Positions 37,562-46,700 of a stretch of DNA of 64,000 nt are shown here, piece after piece; the first letter of the stretch is position 1; every line of letters begins with the position of its first letter. Below the pieces are notes generated by a model. It was not told the origin of the DNA, searched no databases, and saw only the letters and a list, made by a program, of their open reading frames with translations. This DNA is from an uncultured Atopobiaceae bacterium (lineage in GTDB: Bacteria; Actinomycetota; Coriobacteriia; Coriobacteriales; Atopobiaceae). Location of the stretch: positions 1 to 64,000 of the forward strand of contig CAJTTF010000005.1 of NCBI GenBank assembly GCA_910579165.1. The letters run 5' to 3'. Made by a program: the position numbers and the translations under genes.

Positions 37562-39679
37562 TTATTTTAGCTCTTCTAGATTACACGTAAGCTCTTCCAG
37601 CCAAGCATCCACTTGCGCATCGCTTGGCATTTCAAAACCCGAGCGTGGGCTAAGCGAAAATGCTACGACCTGGGGTCCATCAACAGCACAGCTTCTTTTG
37701 AACTGCTGCGAGAAAAACCGTTTCAAAAAGATGCGAAGCCAGGAGAGGACCGTCTCTGGCTTGGTTTGCGGAAATGCCGCACACGCATGTTTATATATCC
37801 CTGCTGGCGACTCGTGTAGATAAACAAAGTGATAGAGGAAAAAATCATGCAGCTCGTACGGACCTACCACGTCCTCCGTCTTCTGTTGTATGACGTCTGC
37901 CTGAGAAGGTGGCAAGAGCTCTGGCGAGATGGGTGTGTCGAGAATTGCTCGCAAAGTATGCGCCACGGAATTTGGCAGGCTGTCTGGTCGCTGGCTGTTT
38001 TCTTCCAGGTTATCTGCGACCGTTGCCACAATAGCTTTCACCAACGTTTTTGGAACTCCCGCATTTACGTTGTACATGGACATATGGTCCCCATTAAAGG
38101 TGGCCCACCCGAGCGCCGCTTCAGACATGTCGCCCGTGCCTACGACAAAACCGTTCAGGTCGTTAGCAAAATCCATGAGAATCTGCGTTCTCTCGCGCGC
38201 TTGTGCATTCTCGTACGCGGCATTTTGAACTGCTGGATTATGGCCTATGTCCTTGAAGTGTTGTGCAACCGCTTCCGCAATGGAAATCTCCAGATATGAA
38301 GCGCCGAGGTTCTCCGCAAGAAGTTTCGCATTTGATCTTGTCTTCTGTGTGGTGCCCAAGCCAGGCATACTTATGGCATAGATATCCTGGCGCGGAAAAC
38401 CTAGTTGGTCGAAGGCGTTGCAGCATACAAGGAGCGCAAGTGTTGAATCGAGTCCTCCAGAAATGCCAACAACTACCTTCTGAATGTGCGTTGCCTTAAG
38501 CCTCTGAACAAGAGCTTTTGTCTGTATTGCAAGCGCTTCTTCTGATACACGAACGACAGTATCGGGATCTGAGGTTGTGAAAGGCTGCGGGGATCGACTC
38601 GTTTGCATCGCTTCCTGCCAAGCTTTCAGATTGTACACACAGTTGATTTCTTGTTGAGCAAAGCTTGCGGCGTCTTGAACAGAGCTACTGTCTGCTTGAA
38701 TAAGATTGACTTCCTCTTGAGCCAGGATGACGTTTTTCTTTGGCACGTTAACGTTTTTTAAGCCATCTGCTTCAAATACAAAACAGGAGCCATTAAGTAC
38801 ACAGTCCGTGGTGGACTCCCCCTCGCCTGCCCCAGCACGCACGATTGGAAGACTTCTTTCACACGCGACTGACTGGACAAAGGCCTCCAAAGAAAGCGGA
38901 GCGGCAATGGCAGGCGTGGCGTGCGGATTAGCAATGCATGTATGAGAGGTTTCCGGGCTGGAACCTGTGCAGCAATGGCCATCCCAAACAGCGTCAAAAA
39001 AGTAATCGTTTCCAATGGTGACTATCAGGGAGTGGGGATCCGCTTCTTCTGCTCCCGGGATTTCAAATGCGAGATGAGGGCCACAGGGCACGTTTTGCTC
39101 GCAAATTGTTATCGTTGTATCGATATGAGCACCGTTGGAAAACCACCGCCGCTCATGTTGGATACGTTGTTTGTATTGCGCTAGCAACTCATGCTGAGCG
39201 TACTGCTCATATTGAGTGCGCCGCTCATGCTGCGCGCGTAACTCGTGTTGGGAGCTTAGCTCGTTGCGGTAATCCTGTTGAAGAAGCTGCTCGCCGCATT
39301 CTCCATAAACTTTAGGGACGATTCCAAGAATTTGTCCTTTATGCAACACTGCTGCGGCATTATAAAGATGACTCTTACACAGCAGAGGAAGCCCTACCAC
39401 GAGCACTGCTGGCAATTCTTTTGTATCTTGCGTCAGCTTGATAAGCTCGCGTTGAGCAGACGCAATAAGAAGGTCTTGGAAAAAGAGATCGCCGCACGTT
39501 GCCCCCGTAAGGGCAAGTTCGGGGAAAACAATGAGGCGTGCGCCTTGCGCTGCCGCTTTTTTTGCTTCATCGAGTATTGCTTGAGCGCATGCTGCGGGAT
39601 TTGCTAGATGCACCTGTTGTGAGATAGCAGCTACAGGGAGGATTGGTTTGTTTTCCACGATGTCCTCAACTCTGCTCAT
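37562..39679 (-). CDS. nadE: NAD+ synthetase with nitrilase-type N-terminal domain
   Basis: Makes NAD+ from deamido-NAD+, ATP and an amino-group donor. The 705-residue protein has an N-terminal nitrilase-like glutaminase domain and a C-terminal synthetase domain with the ATP P-loop GISGGLDSTLALL, GTGDMSEAALGW and STFNGDH-like motifs. In the glutaminase domain Glu54 (FPELALTG) and Lys123 (VPKVYG) are present, but the strand that should carry the catalytic Cys (ICED) reads TIGND (222-226), so the nucleophile seems lost. Residues 143-178 are six copies of a six-residue Gln/His/Glu/Arg repeat, in the loop just after Lys123. The enzyme may therefore rely on free ammonia. Start is ATG 39679 with GAGAGAG upstream. 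Confidence 0.92.
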   Translation of the reverse strand: MSRVEDIVENKPILPVAAISQQVHLANPAACAQAILDEAKKAAAQGARLIVFPELALTGATCGDLFFQDLLIASAQRELIKLTQDTKELPAVLVVGLPLLCKSHLYNAAAVLHKGQILGIVPKVYGECGEQLLQQDYRNELSSQHELRAQHERRTQYEQYAQHELLAQYKQRIQHERRWFSNGAHIDTTITICEQNVPCGPHLAFEIPGAEEADPHSLIVTIGNDYFFDAVWDGHCCTGSSPETSHTCIANPHATPAIAAPLSLEAFVQSVACERSLPIVRAGAGEGESTTDCVLNGSCFVFEADGLKNVNVPKKNVILAQEEVNLIQADSSSVQDAASFAQQEINCVYNLKAWQEAMQTSRSPQPFTTSDPDTVVRVSEEALAIQTKALVQRLKATHIQKVVVGISGGLDSTLALLVCCNAFDQLGFPRQDIYAISMPGLGTTQKTRSNAKLLAENLGASYLEISIAEAVAQHFKDIGHNPAVQNAAYENAQARERTQILMDFANDLNGFVVGTGDMSEAALGWATFNGDHMSMYNVNAGVPKTLVKAIVATVADNLEENSQRPDSLPNSVAHTLRAILDTPISPELLPPSQADVIQQKTEDVVGPYELHDFFLYHFVYLHESPAGIYKHACAAFPQTKPETVLSWLRIFLKRFFSQQFKRSCAVDGPQVVAFSLSPRSGFEMPSDAQVDAWLEELTCNLEELK
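39146..39253. repeat. 18-bp in-frame tandem repeat inside nadE
   Basis: Six diverged 18-bp units, each coding xQ(H/Y)E(R/L)R-type hexapeptides, exactly filling 108 bp. They lie in the glutaminase-domain loop. Confidence 0.88.
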
Positions 39680-39831
39680 ATAGAGACTCTCTCGCCATTT
39701 TGAGTACTCCTTGCCACCCAGATTCTCCTCAAGCTGTCAACCAGATTATCTTCAAATCTGCGCAGGGTGCTTGTGAGTGCCTTGCTGTCCCTTGGCCAAG
39801 AGGCAAAAGCAATCTATTAACTTGTTGCCCT

Positions 39832-40356
39832 TTACTCTTTACTGGAAGACTTTTGGTTGGCAAGTTCTTCCATCTTTTTATTTGGCGTATCAACGAGAGG
39901 TGTTTCTTGAGTTTCCTCTATATGCTCTTGAGCAGCTTCTTTCATTTCACGATTATGCATTCGGAAGAAAGATAAAAAGGTAAGGAGTGTCTGAATGATT
40001 ACGAGGTACCAAAGAGACGGATATACGGCGATGGTGGCAATGTACATAACGCATGAGGCGAGGTTCCACCAGCTGCGCCCCTGAAACGTAGCAAGTGCGT
40101 TAAGGATATAAGCGGCGGCAAGACAAATCAAGACCGGAGCCATGTAATAGATGAGAGTTTGGAGTGGGATAAGGTCGTAGTTAATTGCCTCAGCAAACAT
40201 GTCCAGCACAACGAGAAGAATGTAGCCCGATGTAATAATGAAGGCCACAACAGAAAGAACTCTGTTGGAGATGACGTTAGTCTCCTGCGTACTTTTGGAA
40301 TCATTCAGGGACGGGCTCGGGGTTTCTGCCTGTGGTTTGGTGGGTTTCTCGGCCAT
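39832..40356 (-). CDS. Four-helix membrane protein, unknown function
   Basis: 174 residues. The first 28 are Pro/Ser/Thr-rich and hydrophilic. Four hydrophobic segments follow (VLSVVAFIITSGYILLVVL; LIYYMAPVLICLAAAYIL; SCVMYIATIAVYPSLWYLVII; the last continuing to about 130). A charged C-tail comes after. I do not recognise a family. GAAGGAGAAAC lies before ATG 40356. It stands alone between nadE and tRNA-Glu. Confidence 0.75.
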   Translation of the reverse strand: MAEKPTKPQAETPSPSLNDSKSTQETNVISNRVLSVVAFIITSGYILLVVLDMFAEAINYDLIPLQTLIYYMAPVLICLAAAYILNALATFQGRSWWNLASCVMYIATIAVYPSLWYLVIIQTLLTFLSFFRMHNREMKEAAQEHIEETQETPLVDTPNKKMEELANQKSSSKE

Positions 40357-40396
40357 AGTTTCTCCTTCTGATTCTCAATGAGAGAAGCGCGGATCT

Positions 40397-40472
40397 TGGT
40401 AGCCCCAAGGGGAATCGAACCCCTGTTTTCGCCGTGAAAGGGCGATGTCCTAGGCCACTAGACGATGGGGCC
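40397..40472 (-). tRNA. tRNA-Glu (UUC)
   Basis: Cloverleaf on the minus strand: acceptor GGCCCCA with TGGGGCT, anticodon loop CTTTCAC (anticodon TTC), T-loop GGTTCGATTCC, and an encoded CCA end. 76 nt. Confidence 0.96.
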
Positions 40473-40682
40473 AAGCGGCTTTTTGCACGATGTGCGGCGT
40501 AAAAGTATACAAGACCTTGGCCACTCGCGCAATGAAAACATGTGCTTTCTCCCCTGCGGCGAAAGCAAAAGGCAGGTTTTGTAATGCAGCTTGGTTTTTA
40601 ATAAGGCATCTTAGTTAAAGTTCCCAAAAAGGCATAAGTGCCCTGACGTTTGCTAGGCCAGGCGAGAAGTTACACGCAACCC
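40473..40682. other. Gap between tRNA-Glu and the LPATG gene terminator
   Basis: About 210 bp with no coding or structural signal that I can support. Confidence 0.5.
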
Positions 40683-40723
40683 AAAAAGCCCCTGCGCTCT
40701 GCTGGAGAGTCGCAGGGGCTTTC
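40683..40723 (-). terminator. Rho-independent terminator of LPATG surface-protein gene
   Basis: A stem of about 12 bp, GAAAGCCCCTGCG with CGCAGGGGCTTTTT, lies 22 bp after the stop, with a T-run on the minus strand. Confidence 0.88.
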
Positions 40724-40744
40724 ATGAATCTGGAGAATCAATTA

Positions 40745-42034
40745 TTACTTGCGGTGCTTGAGCGTGTGCGTGTTCAATGCTCGGGCAATCGCCGCCGCTC
40801 CAAGAAGAGCAATGGCGTTCGTGACAAGTAGAGTGGCCGCTGTGCTCGGTAAATCCCCTGTCGCTGGAAGAGGAGCATCGTCAGATGCAGGAGTAGGATC
40901 TGGGGTTGGTTCTGGAGAGGGACCTGGCTCTGGTGTAGGAACGTAGGGTTCATGTCCCACCTTGACATAGGTGGTTGGTCCCCAGCCCTTTGCCTTAGCG
41001 CTGGCTTGATATGCCGTTAACTCATCTTCTGAGGAAAGTGTTGCCTGGATTTCACCGTTGTAATACGCATTCCAGCCGTCTGAATAAGGGAAGCGGGAAT
41101 CGACTGAAGGGAGAAAATCATTTCCCATCGTAATTTGGTACAGATTTGGCAAGGAGCCGTCCATTTGTCCCGTTGAGGCGTCTCCTACGGCAAACATGGC
41201 ATACATACTATTTGTCGTCCAATTGGTTGATTCCCAGTTGGAAATATCAAGGACCTCGAGCGAAGTGCAATTAAAGAAGGTGGCCTGAGAACCCCCGCAC
41301 TCTGAGGTGTCTGCATCTTTCAATGCATCAAAGACTTTCATCGTTGAACAATTCAGAAACGTAGAGGGGACGAGCAAAAGGCTTTTCTCTTGCGAAATCC
41401 AGCTTTTTAAGAAATCCCAGTTTTCAATGGACTCACAATATGCAAATGTTCCTGCAAGGAAAAAACCTTCTGATCCTGATGATTCAAACATCTCCTCTGG
41501 AAAGACCCAATCCTTTAAAGAAGTCACCTCTTTCAATTGCGTACAACCGTAAAAAAAACTTATGAGAGTTCCGTCCGAATAATAATCCAAGAGGGTACCA
41601 AATGTGAAATTACCTTTGATAGTTGTGAGCTTGGAATTAAACGAATCCACTCCTGACGTAAAGACAGGATTACCTTGGAATCCGTCCCCCGTTATCAACG
41701 TATGTCCTTCTCCAAAATCGAACACCTCCATTTCATCCACATGATTCATAATATCTGCGTGAAGCTCTCCTACGGTCGCATCTTTATTCATGGTAAGCGT
41801 CTTTGTGGCTGCATCCCACGTGGTGACCGTGTCGGCGTTAGATTGAGCGTCTGCTTGAATGCTTTCGTCTTCTGTTTGCACCTGCTGATTCAAAGGATTG
41901 TTGGTTAGGATCTCAAAACTATCCCTGACTTCTGCAAGTGCAGAGGAAGTAAATGCGGTTGCAAGAAGCACGATGCTACTAGCACCTGCCAAAGCATATT
42001 TTGCCCACTTACTAATTGCTGCTGTATTCCTCAC
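40745..42034 (-). CDS. BspA-like surface protein with LPATG sortase anchor
   Basis: 429 residues from GTG 42034, chosen because GAAGGAG lies 6 bases upstream; an in-frame ATG at 42067 has no ribosome binding site. A signal peptide (KYALAGASSIVLLATAFTSS, then ALAE) is followed by a region with BspA/DUF285-like units (CTQLKEVTSLKDW; CTSLEVLDISNWEST with NSMYAMF). A Pro/Glu/Thr-rich wall-spanning segment (PTPEPGPSPEPTPDPTP) comes next. The end is a full sorting signal: LPATGD, a hydrophobic stretch, and the basic tail KHRK. It should be fixed to the cell wall by sortase A; adhesion is the usual role. It is monocistronic with its own terminator. No homopolymer tract is seen upstream, unlike the relative at 1-729. 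Confidence 0.9.
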   Translation of the reverse strand: MRNTAAISKWAKYALAGASSIVLLATAFTSSALAEVRDSFEILTNNPLNQQVQTEDESIQADAQSNADTVTTWDAATKTLTMNKDATVGELHADIMNHVDEMEVFDFGEGHTLITGDGFQGNPVFTSGVDSFNSKLTTIKGNFTFGTLLDYYSDGTLISFFYGCTQLKEVTSLKDWVFPEEMFESSGSEGFFLAGTFAYCESIENWDFLKSWISQEKSLLLVPSTFLNCSTMKVFDALKDADTSECGGSQATFFNCTSLEVLDISNWESTNWTTNSMYAMFAVGDASTGQMDGSLPNLYQITMGNDFLPSVDSRFPYSDGWNAYYNGEIQATLSSEDELTAYQASAKAKGWGPTTYVKVGHEPYVPTPEPGPSPEPTPDPTPASDDAPLPATGDLPSTAATLLVTNAIALLGAAAIARALNTHTLKHRK

Positions 42035-42236
42035 TTTTTTCTCCTTCTTTATGAGGGATAGAACCATTCATAGCAGATTCAAATTATAAATGAAAAATAA
42101 AAATGAGCAAATTACCAGGTAGATAGCTATGTTTTGGGAGGGTTTAGCAGCTTGACATTTAATTTCAGCTGGTTTCAGCGGGATTGAAAGCGCCCCTCGC
42201 TGTTAAATGAAAAAGAGAAGACATGAAAAGAATAAA

Positions 42237-42328
42237 TGGCGGGGAGAAAGAGATTCGAACTCTTGAGACACCGCAAGGCGCCTAACGGTTTTCAAGACCG
42301 CCGCATTCAACCGCTCTGCCATCTCCCC
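42237..42328 (-). tRNA. tRNA-Ser (UGA)
   Basis: 92 nt with acceptor GGGGAGA/TCTCCCC, anticodon loop CTTGAAA (TGA), a long variable arm typical of serine tRNAs, T-loop GTTCGAATC, and encoded CCA. Confidence 0.96.
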
Positions 42329-42411
42329 TTAGACCTAGTATCCTAACGCAACGCACGCGGAAAAAGAAGCATAATTGCCTTTTAAAGATTGCATCTCTAA
42401 GATAGAGCGCT

Positions 42412-42894
42412 ATGGAAACAAGGCAACCACTAGACAATATCAACAAAACTGATGAAACCTACATGGAGCTCGCTCTCGCAGAGGCGAAAAAAGCTGCCGA
42501 GAAAGGCGAGGTCCCGGTGGGCGCCGTTGTGGTGTGCGATGGGCGCATTGTTGCGCAGGCACACAATCTTCGCGAGGCAAACGCGGATCCTGCTGCTCAT
42601 GCAGAGTTTATCGCCATAGAGAAGGCCGCTCAAGAGCTCGGCCGCTGGCGCTTATCGGACTGCACCGTTTATGTAACGCTAGAGCCGTGCGCCATGTGCG
42701 CTGGCCTCATGATTAACAGTAGAATTGGACGCTGCGTCTTTGGGACAAGCGATCCCAAGGCGGGCGCGGTAGGAACAATCTTTTCTCTTCATGATGACGC
42801 TCGTCTCAATCACCGTTTTGAAGTAAGGTCCGGAGTGCTCGCCGATAAAAGCGCAGAGCTGCTGAGGACCTTCTTCCAAAAACGCCGGTCATAG
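42412..42894 (+). CDS. tadA: tRNA-specific adenosine deaminase
   Basis: Deaminates A34 of tRNA-Arg(ACG) to inosine. 160 residues with the zinc-deaminase motifs H63-A-E65 (HAEFIAIEKA) and P92-C-A-M-C96 (EPCAMCAGLM), plus GEVPVGAVVV near the start. An ATG at codon 18 could also serve as the start. No strong ribosome binding site is seen before either. It stands alone between tRNA-Ser and the dyad array. Confidence 0.95.
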   Translation: METRQPLDNINKTDETYMELALAEAKKAAEKGEVPVGAVVVCDGRIVAQAHNLREANADPAAHAEFIAIEKAAQELGRWRLSDCTVYVTLEPCAMCAGLMINSRIGRCVFGTSDPKAGAVGTIFSLHDDARLNHRFEVRSGVLADKSAELLRTFFQKRRS

Positions 42895-42922
42895 ATAGAG
42901 CAGCGCTTCAAATTCCTGATTT

Positions 42923-42939
42923 GCGTACACCATGTTCAC
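42923..42939. promoter_or_regulatory. Operator-like dyad 1
   Basis: GCGTACACCATGTTCAC; 14 of 17 positions match the central perfect site at 42955-42971. Its centre lies 32 bp from that of dyad 2. Confidence 0.55.
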
Positions 42940-42948
42940 GAAAAGGGA

Positions 42949-42977
42949 AATTTTGTGTACATCATGTACACAAAATT
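42949..42977. promoter_or_regulatory. Operator-like dyad 2, perfect 29-bp palindrome
   Basis: A perfect inverted repeat of 14-bp arms around one C, with core GTGTACAT-C-ATGTACAC. It is flanked on both sides by weaker copies at three helical turns. Confidence 0.75.
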
Positions 42978-42987
42978 GGAAACTGAT

Positions 42988-43004
42988 GTGTACTTGGCGT
43001 ATAC
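42988..43004. promoter_or_regulatory. Operator-like dyad 3
   Basis: GTGTACTTGGCGTATAC; 12 of 17 positions match the central site. Its centre lies 33 bp from that of dyad 2. Confidence 0.5.
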
Positions 43005-43041
43005 ATAAGAGGTGAGTATCGAGGGCATCATGCCCATGCAT

Positions 43042-43126
43042 TGGTAGGGGCGGTGGGACTCGAACCCACATGAGCAAGCTCGGCGGATTTTAAGTCCGCT
43101 GCGTCTGCCAATTCCGCCACGCCCCC
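43042..43126 (-). tRNA. tRNA-Leu (UAA)
   Basis: 85 nt with acceptor GGGGGCG/CGCCCCT, anticodon loop CTTAAAA (TAA), long variable arm (CGAGCTTGCTCATG), T-loop GGTTCGAGTCC and encoded CCA. Confidence 0.96.
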
Positions 43127-43229
43127 AAAAGGCCTTCTTATAGTAGCAAAACACGGCGCTCCTCGATGCCTTCAAACGTTGCTGTTTAGACGCGCGCCCT
43201 TTTAGCCGCATGTTGAAAGGAAACTCAGC

Positions 43230-43706
43230 CTATCCTTTGTGATAGAGGAAGATGAAGTCGAGTATCTGAACGTAAAAGGGATCGGGCTCGTCCAAAACCG
43301 CCTGCTCGATTTCTTTGGGGATGGGACTGGAATCACTGCTGTCTGCTTCATCCTTATCGCTTGGCAAACCCTCCACAGTCACGGGATATTCGCCTTTATC
43401 AACATAGCCTCGCTCGCGCGCTTCTTCTTTAATCCCTTCATCAGACTTGAGTGTGTCGCCGCGTTCTTGCAGCTCTGCATTATTCTGCTCGTAACGCGTC
43501 TTTTCTTCCTGATAAATCTGACCATCACGAGCAGCTGCATACCAAATACACACGGGCTGATAGATGAAGTAAAGAAACAGCCCGCATGCTGCAACTATGA
43601 TGAGAATCCTTTGAGGAAGCGAGAACGAAGAAAAGCGCCCGTTGCCAGACCGCTTCACGGAAGCTTTTTTCGTTGTATTCTTCGTATTCTTAGTCTTCTT
43701 CATCAT
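43230..43706 (-). CDS. Septum formation initiator protein (FtsB/DivIC family)
   Basis: 158 residues: a basic Lys/Asn/Thr-rich cytoplasmic start, one membrane segment (ILIIVAACGLFLYFIY), and an extracytoplasmic coiled coil (EEKTRYEQNNAELQERGDTLKSDEGIKEEARERGYV). The ARERGYVDKGEYPV segment fits FtsB/DivIC, which joins FtsL in the divisome. Its ATG lies inside the last codons of mfd (17-bp overlap), so translation is coupled. An acidic tail follows. Confidence 0.88.
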   Translation of the reverse strand: MMKKTKNTKNTTKKASVKRSGNGRFSSFSLPQRILIIVAACGLFLYFIYQPVCIWYAAARDGQIYQEEKTRYEQNNAELQERGDTLKSDEGIKEEARERGYVDKGEYPVTVEGLPSDKDEADSSDSSPIPKEIEQAVLDEPDPFYVQILDFIFLYHKG

Positions 43707-46700
43707 CGCCCCCTATCTCCTCAAGAATCTGCAGCGCTTTTTGCAATACCGGGTTTTCTTGTGCTCGATATTTTAACGTATTGCACTGAGCGTCAGATTT
43801 AGTTGCACCCTCATTCTCGTGTTGCGCTCCTACATCGTGCCCACCGCCAACGCCCGTGTCGTCGCCAATACCAACGTCCGCTCCAGCGCCCGCGTTTGCT
43901 TTAAGATGCAGGCCCATCGTCAACTTATGTGTTTTTGGGAAGATCGTTGCTCCCTGTGTGCGCAGTTTTGGCACAACGGAGCGCGGCACCTCCACCCCGT
44001 CTATCGTAAGCTTTCCTTTGACGTAACTAATAGTCGTCACGCCCAAACGTTCTGCCCGGATGCGCAGCGCTTGTCGCGCAAACAGATTGAGTCCCGCCTC
44101 CTCCAACGGACCATATTCCTTCTCGAATTCTTCTCGCAAGTCCTCAAGCTGGAAAAGCTCAGCAGCCCCCGCAATCTGTCTATACGCCAACACACGCTTG
44201 TCAATCTCGGGCATATAGTCTTCCGAAAAATAGTAGTTGGCGTCAATGTTGATAGTAACGTCATGTGCTGCCACATCCGGCACGCTCCCTTTGGCCTCCT
44301 CCACCGCCTGACCCAACATGTTCGTGAAAAGATCAAAACCAACGCTGGAAAGGTTGCCATGTTGCTCGGCACCCACCAAAGAACCCGCCCCCCTGATCTC
44401 CAAGTCGCGCATGGCTATCCGGATACCGCTGCCTAGCTCTTGATGCTCGTTGATAGCAGAGAGACGCTCCGTAGCCTCCTCGGTCAAAGGCTCTGTGGCC
44501 GGGAACATAAAGTACGCATATGCCTGCGTGTGACCACGACCAACTCTGCCTTTCAGCTGATAGAGCTGAGCCAAACCTAAACGTTGAGAATCTTCAATGA
44601 TGAGGGTGTTTGTGCGTGGATTATCAAGACCAGACTCAATAATGGTAGTGGCAATTAGGACATCAATTTCCTGATTGTGAAACTTAAGCATGACGTCCTC
44701 AATTTGACGCGGACTCATCTTGCCGTGAGCCACTCCTATGCGCGCCTCGGGAACAGCCGAGCAAACGTGCTCCATGGCCTCGTCAATCGTTTTAACACGG
44801 TTGGAGACGTAGTACACCTGTCCTCCGCGAGCAATTTCTGCGCGAATAGCATCAGTTACCGTATCCTCATCGTACTCATGCACCACCACTTTCACGGGAA
44901 GACGACCCGTGGGGGGCGTCATGATAAGGCTCATGTCACGGACGCCGCTGATGCTCATTTGCATGGTGCGCGGTATGGGCGTTGCAGATAGCGTCAACAC
45001 GTCCACCTGTTCGCGCATGTTCTTTAAGTGCTCTTTTGCCGCAACACCAAAGCGCTGTTCTTCGTCAACAATGACTAATCCCAGGTTTTTTGGATTGACG
45101 TCTGCCGAAAGAAGCCGATGCGTGCCAATGAGAATATCCACATTACCCTCTGCAAAATCCCTGAGCGTTTTAGCTTGCTCCGCGGCAGTACGCATGCGAC
45201 TCAAAACAGCAACGCGCACATTGAAGGGGGCCAAGCGGTTCTCGAACGTATCAAAGTGCTGCTGCGCCAAGATAGTGGTGGGGGCTAAAAGGACAACCTG
45301 AGTCTTATCCTGTACAGCTTTATAGGCAGCGCGCAAAGCAACTTCTGTCTTACCAAATCCCACGTCTCCCGAGAGAAGCCGGTCCATGGGGCGCGCGGAC
45401 TCCATGTCGGCCTTAATTTCCGACAGAGCGCGGGCTTGGTCTGTGGTGAGCTCATAAGGGAAGGCCGCTTCCATTTCTTTCATGTGGGCCGTATCAGGAG
45501 AAAACGCGTGCCCCTGTGTTGCGGCGCGACGCGTATAAAGGTCAACCAGATCAAAGGCGAGCTTTTTTGCATTCTTGCGAGCGCGATTAGTGGCTCGCGT
45601 CCAGTCGGCGGTACCAAGGCGCGTCAGACGCGGATTTTGCCCATCCGGTCCAACGTAGCGCGTAATGTAATCCACGCGCTCAAGAGGTACAAAGAGCTTG
45701 TCGCCACCGGCGTAGAGAAGCAGGAAGTAATCACGCTCATACTCGTCGAGTGTGCGGCGCACGACTCCGTCAAACTTGGCAATTCCGTGGTTGGCATGCA
45801 CCACATAATCGCCCGGCTTGAAGGGAAACGTAATCTTCGTGACATCAATGCGCGTCCGACGATTGCGCTTGTCATGGCGTTGCGCGAGGTCGCCTATCGA
45901 GAATATGGCGAGCTTTACCGAGGGGATAATGGTTCCAGCGGGAATTGGGTCACTGAAGAAGGTCACGATTCCGCGTTGCAGCTTTTGGCTGGTGGCGTCT
46001 GTTACGCGCTCAAAAGAAATGTGCTCATCGAGGAGCGTCTCCTCCAAATGATCACGCGCGCCCTTATCGGGAACGGCAAATGCCATACGGAAGTTCTCGT
46101 TTGCAAACTGGCGAAGGCGCCCAACGAAGCGCTCATGCGAGCCTGCAATATGAGGGACTCGCGTCACGAGTTCAGCGTCCACGCGGGTATTGGCCCTAAT
46201 CAGTGCTGAGAGATCCCAGCGCTGAAAGCCCTCAAAGGTCATCTGGCGCAAGGGCGTGAAGAGCGCAGCAAGGTCTTCTTGGGAAACATGTGCTGCACGC
46301 GCTGCCGACTCTATTTCTTCTGCAGCGCGCAAACAATCATCAAACAGCGAGCGAGGCTCATTCAATACGAGGAGCGTTGAGGGCGCTATGTGATCCAGAG
46401 GGCTCGCGGTGTCCCCATAGAGCGCTCCCAGATAGCGTTGGGTTCGGTCGTTGGGAACCCCTGCTTCTATGGCCTCTAAATCTGCTGCTATCTCTTGGTC
46501 ATCTTGCGCTACTTCCCAGAGGTGCTTTTTTGCATGAGCGATGGTGTCCGGCGTAAGCGAAAATTCTGCCGCGGGCAGAATCTCCATCTGGGTCATGTCG
46601 GCAATCGTTTGGTTGGTTCCTGTCACCATTGCGCGGATGCGATCGATTTCATCGCCAAAATACTCAAAGCGAACCGGGTGCGTGGCCTGTGCTGGAAAGA

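Larger units (their letters stand above)
42895..43041. other. Gap between tadA and tRNA-Leu holding three operator-like dyads
   Basis: Convergent gap (tadA ends to the left, tRNA-Leu ends to the right). Besides the three dyads, the minus strand has only a 14-codon reading frame starting at 42933 and ending near the tadA stop (MVYANQEFEALLYL). It could be the stub of a decayed gene, but that is a guess. Confidence 0.5.

Noticed and set aside
39146..39253. CRISPR-like array
   Set aside because: The 18-bp units are coding, diverged and without spacers. No CRISPR repeat or cas gene is seen anywhere in the window.
42895..43126. Phage or island attachment site at tRNA-Leu
   Set aside because: No repeat of the tRNA 3' end and no integrase was found nearby; the dyads alone do not show integration.
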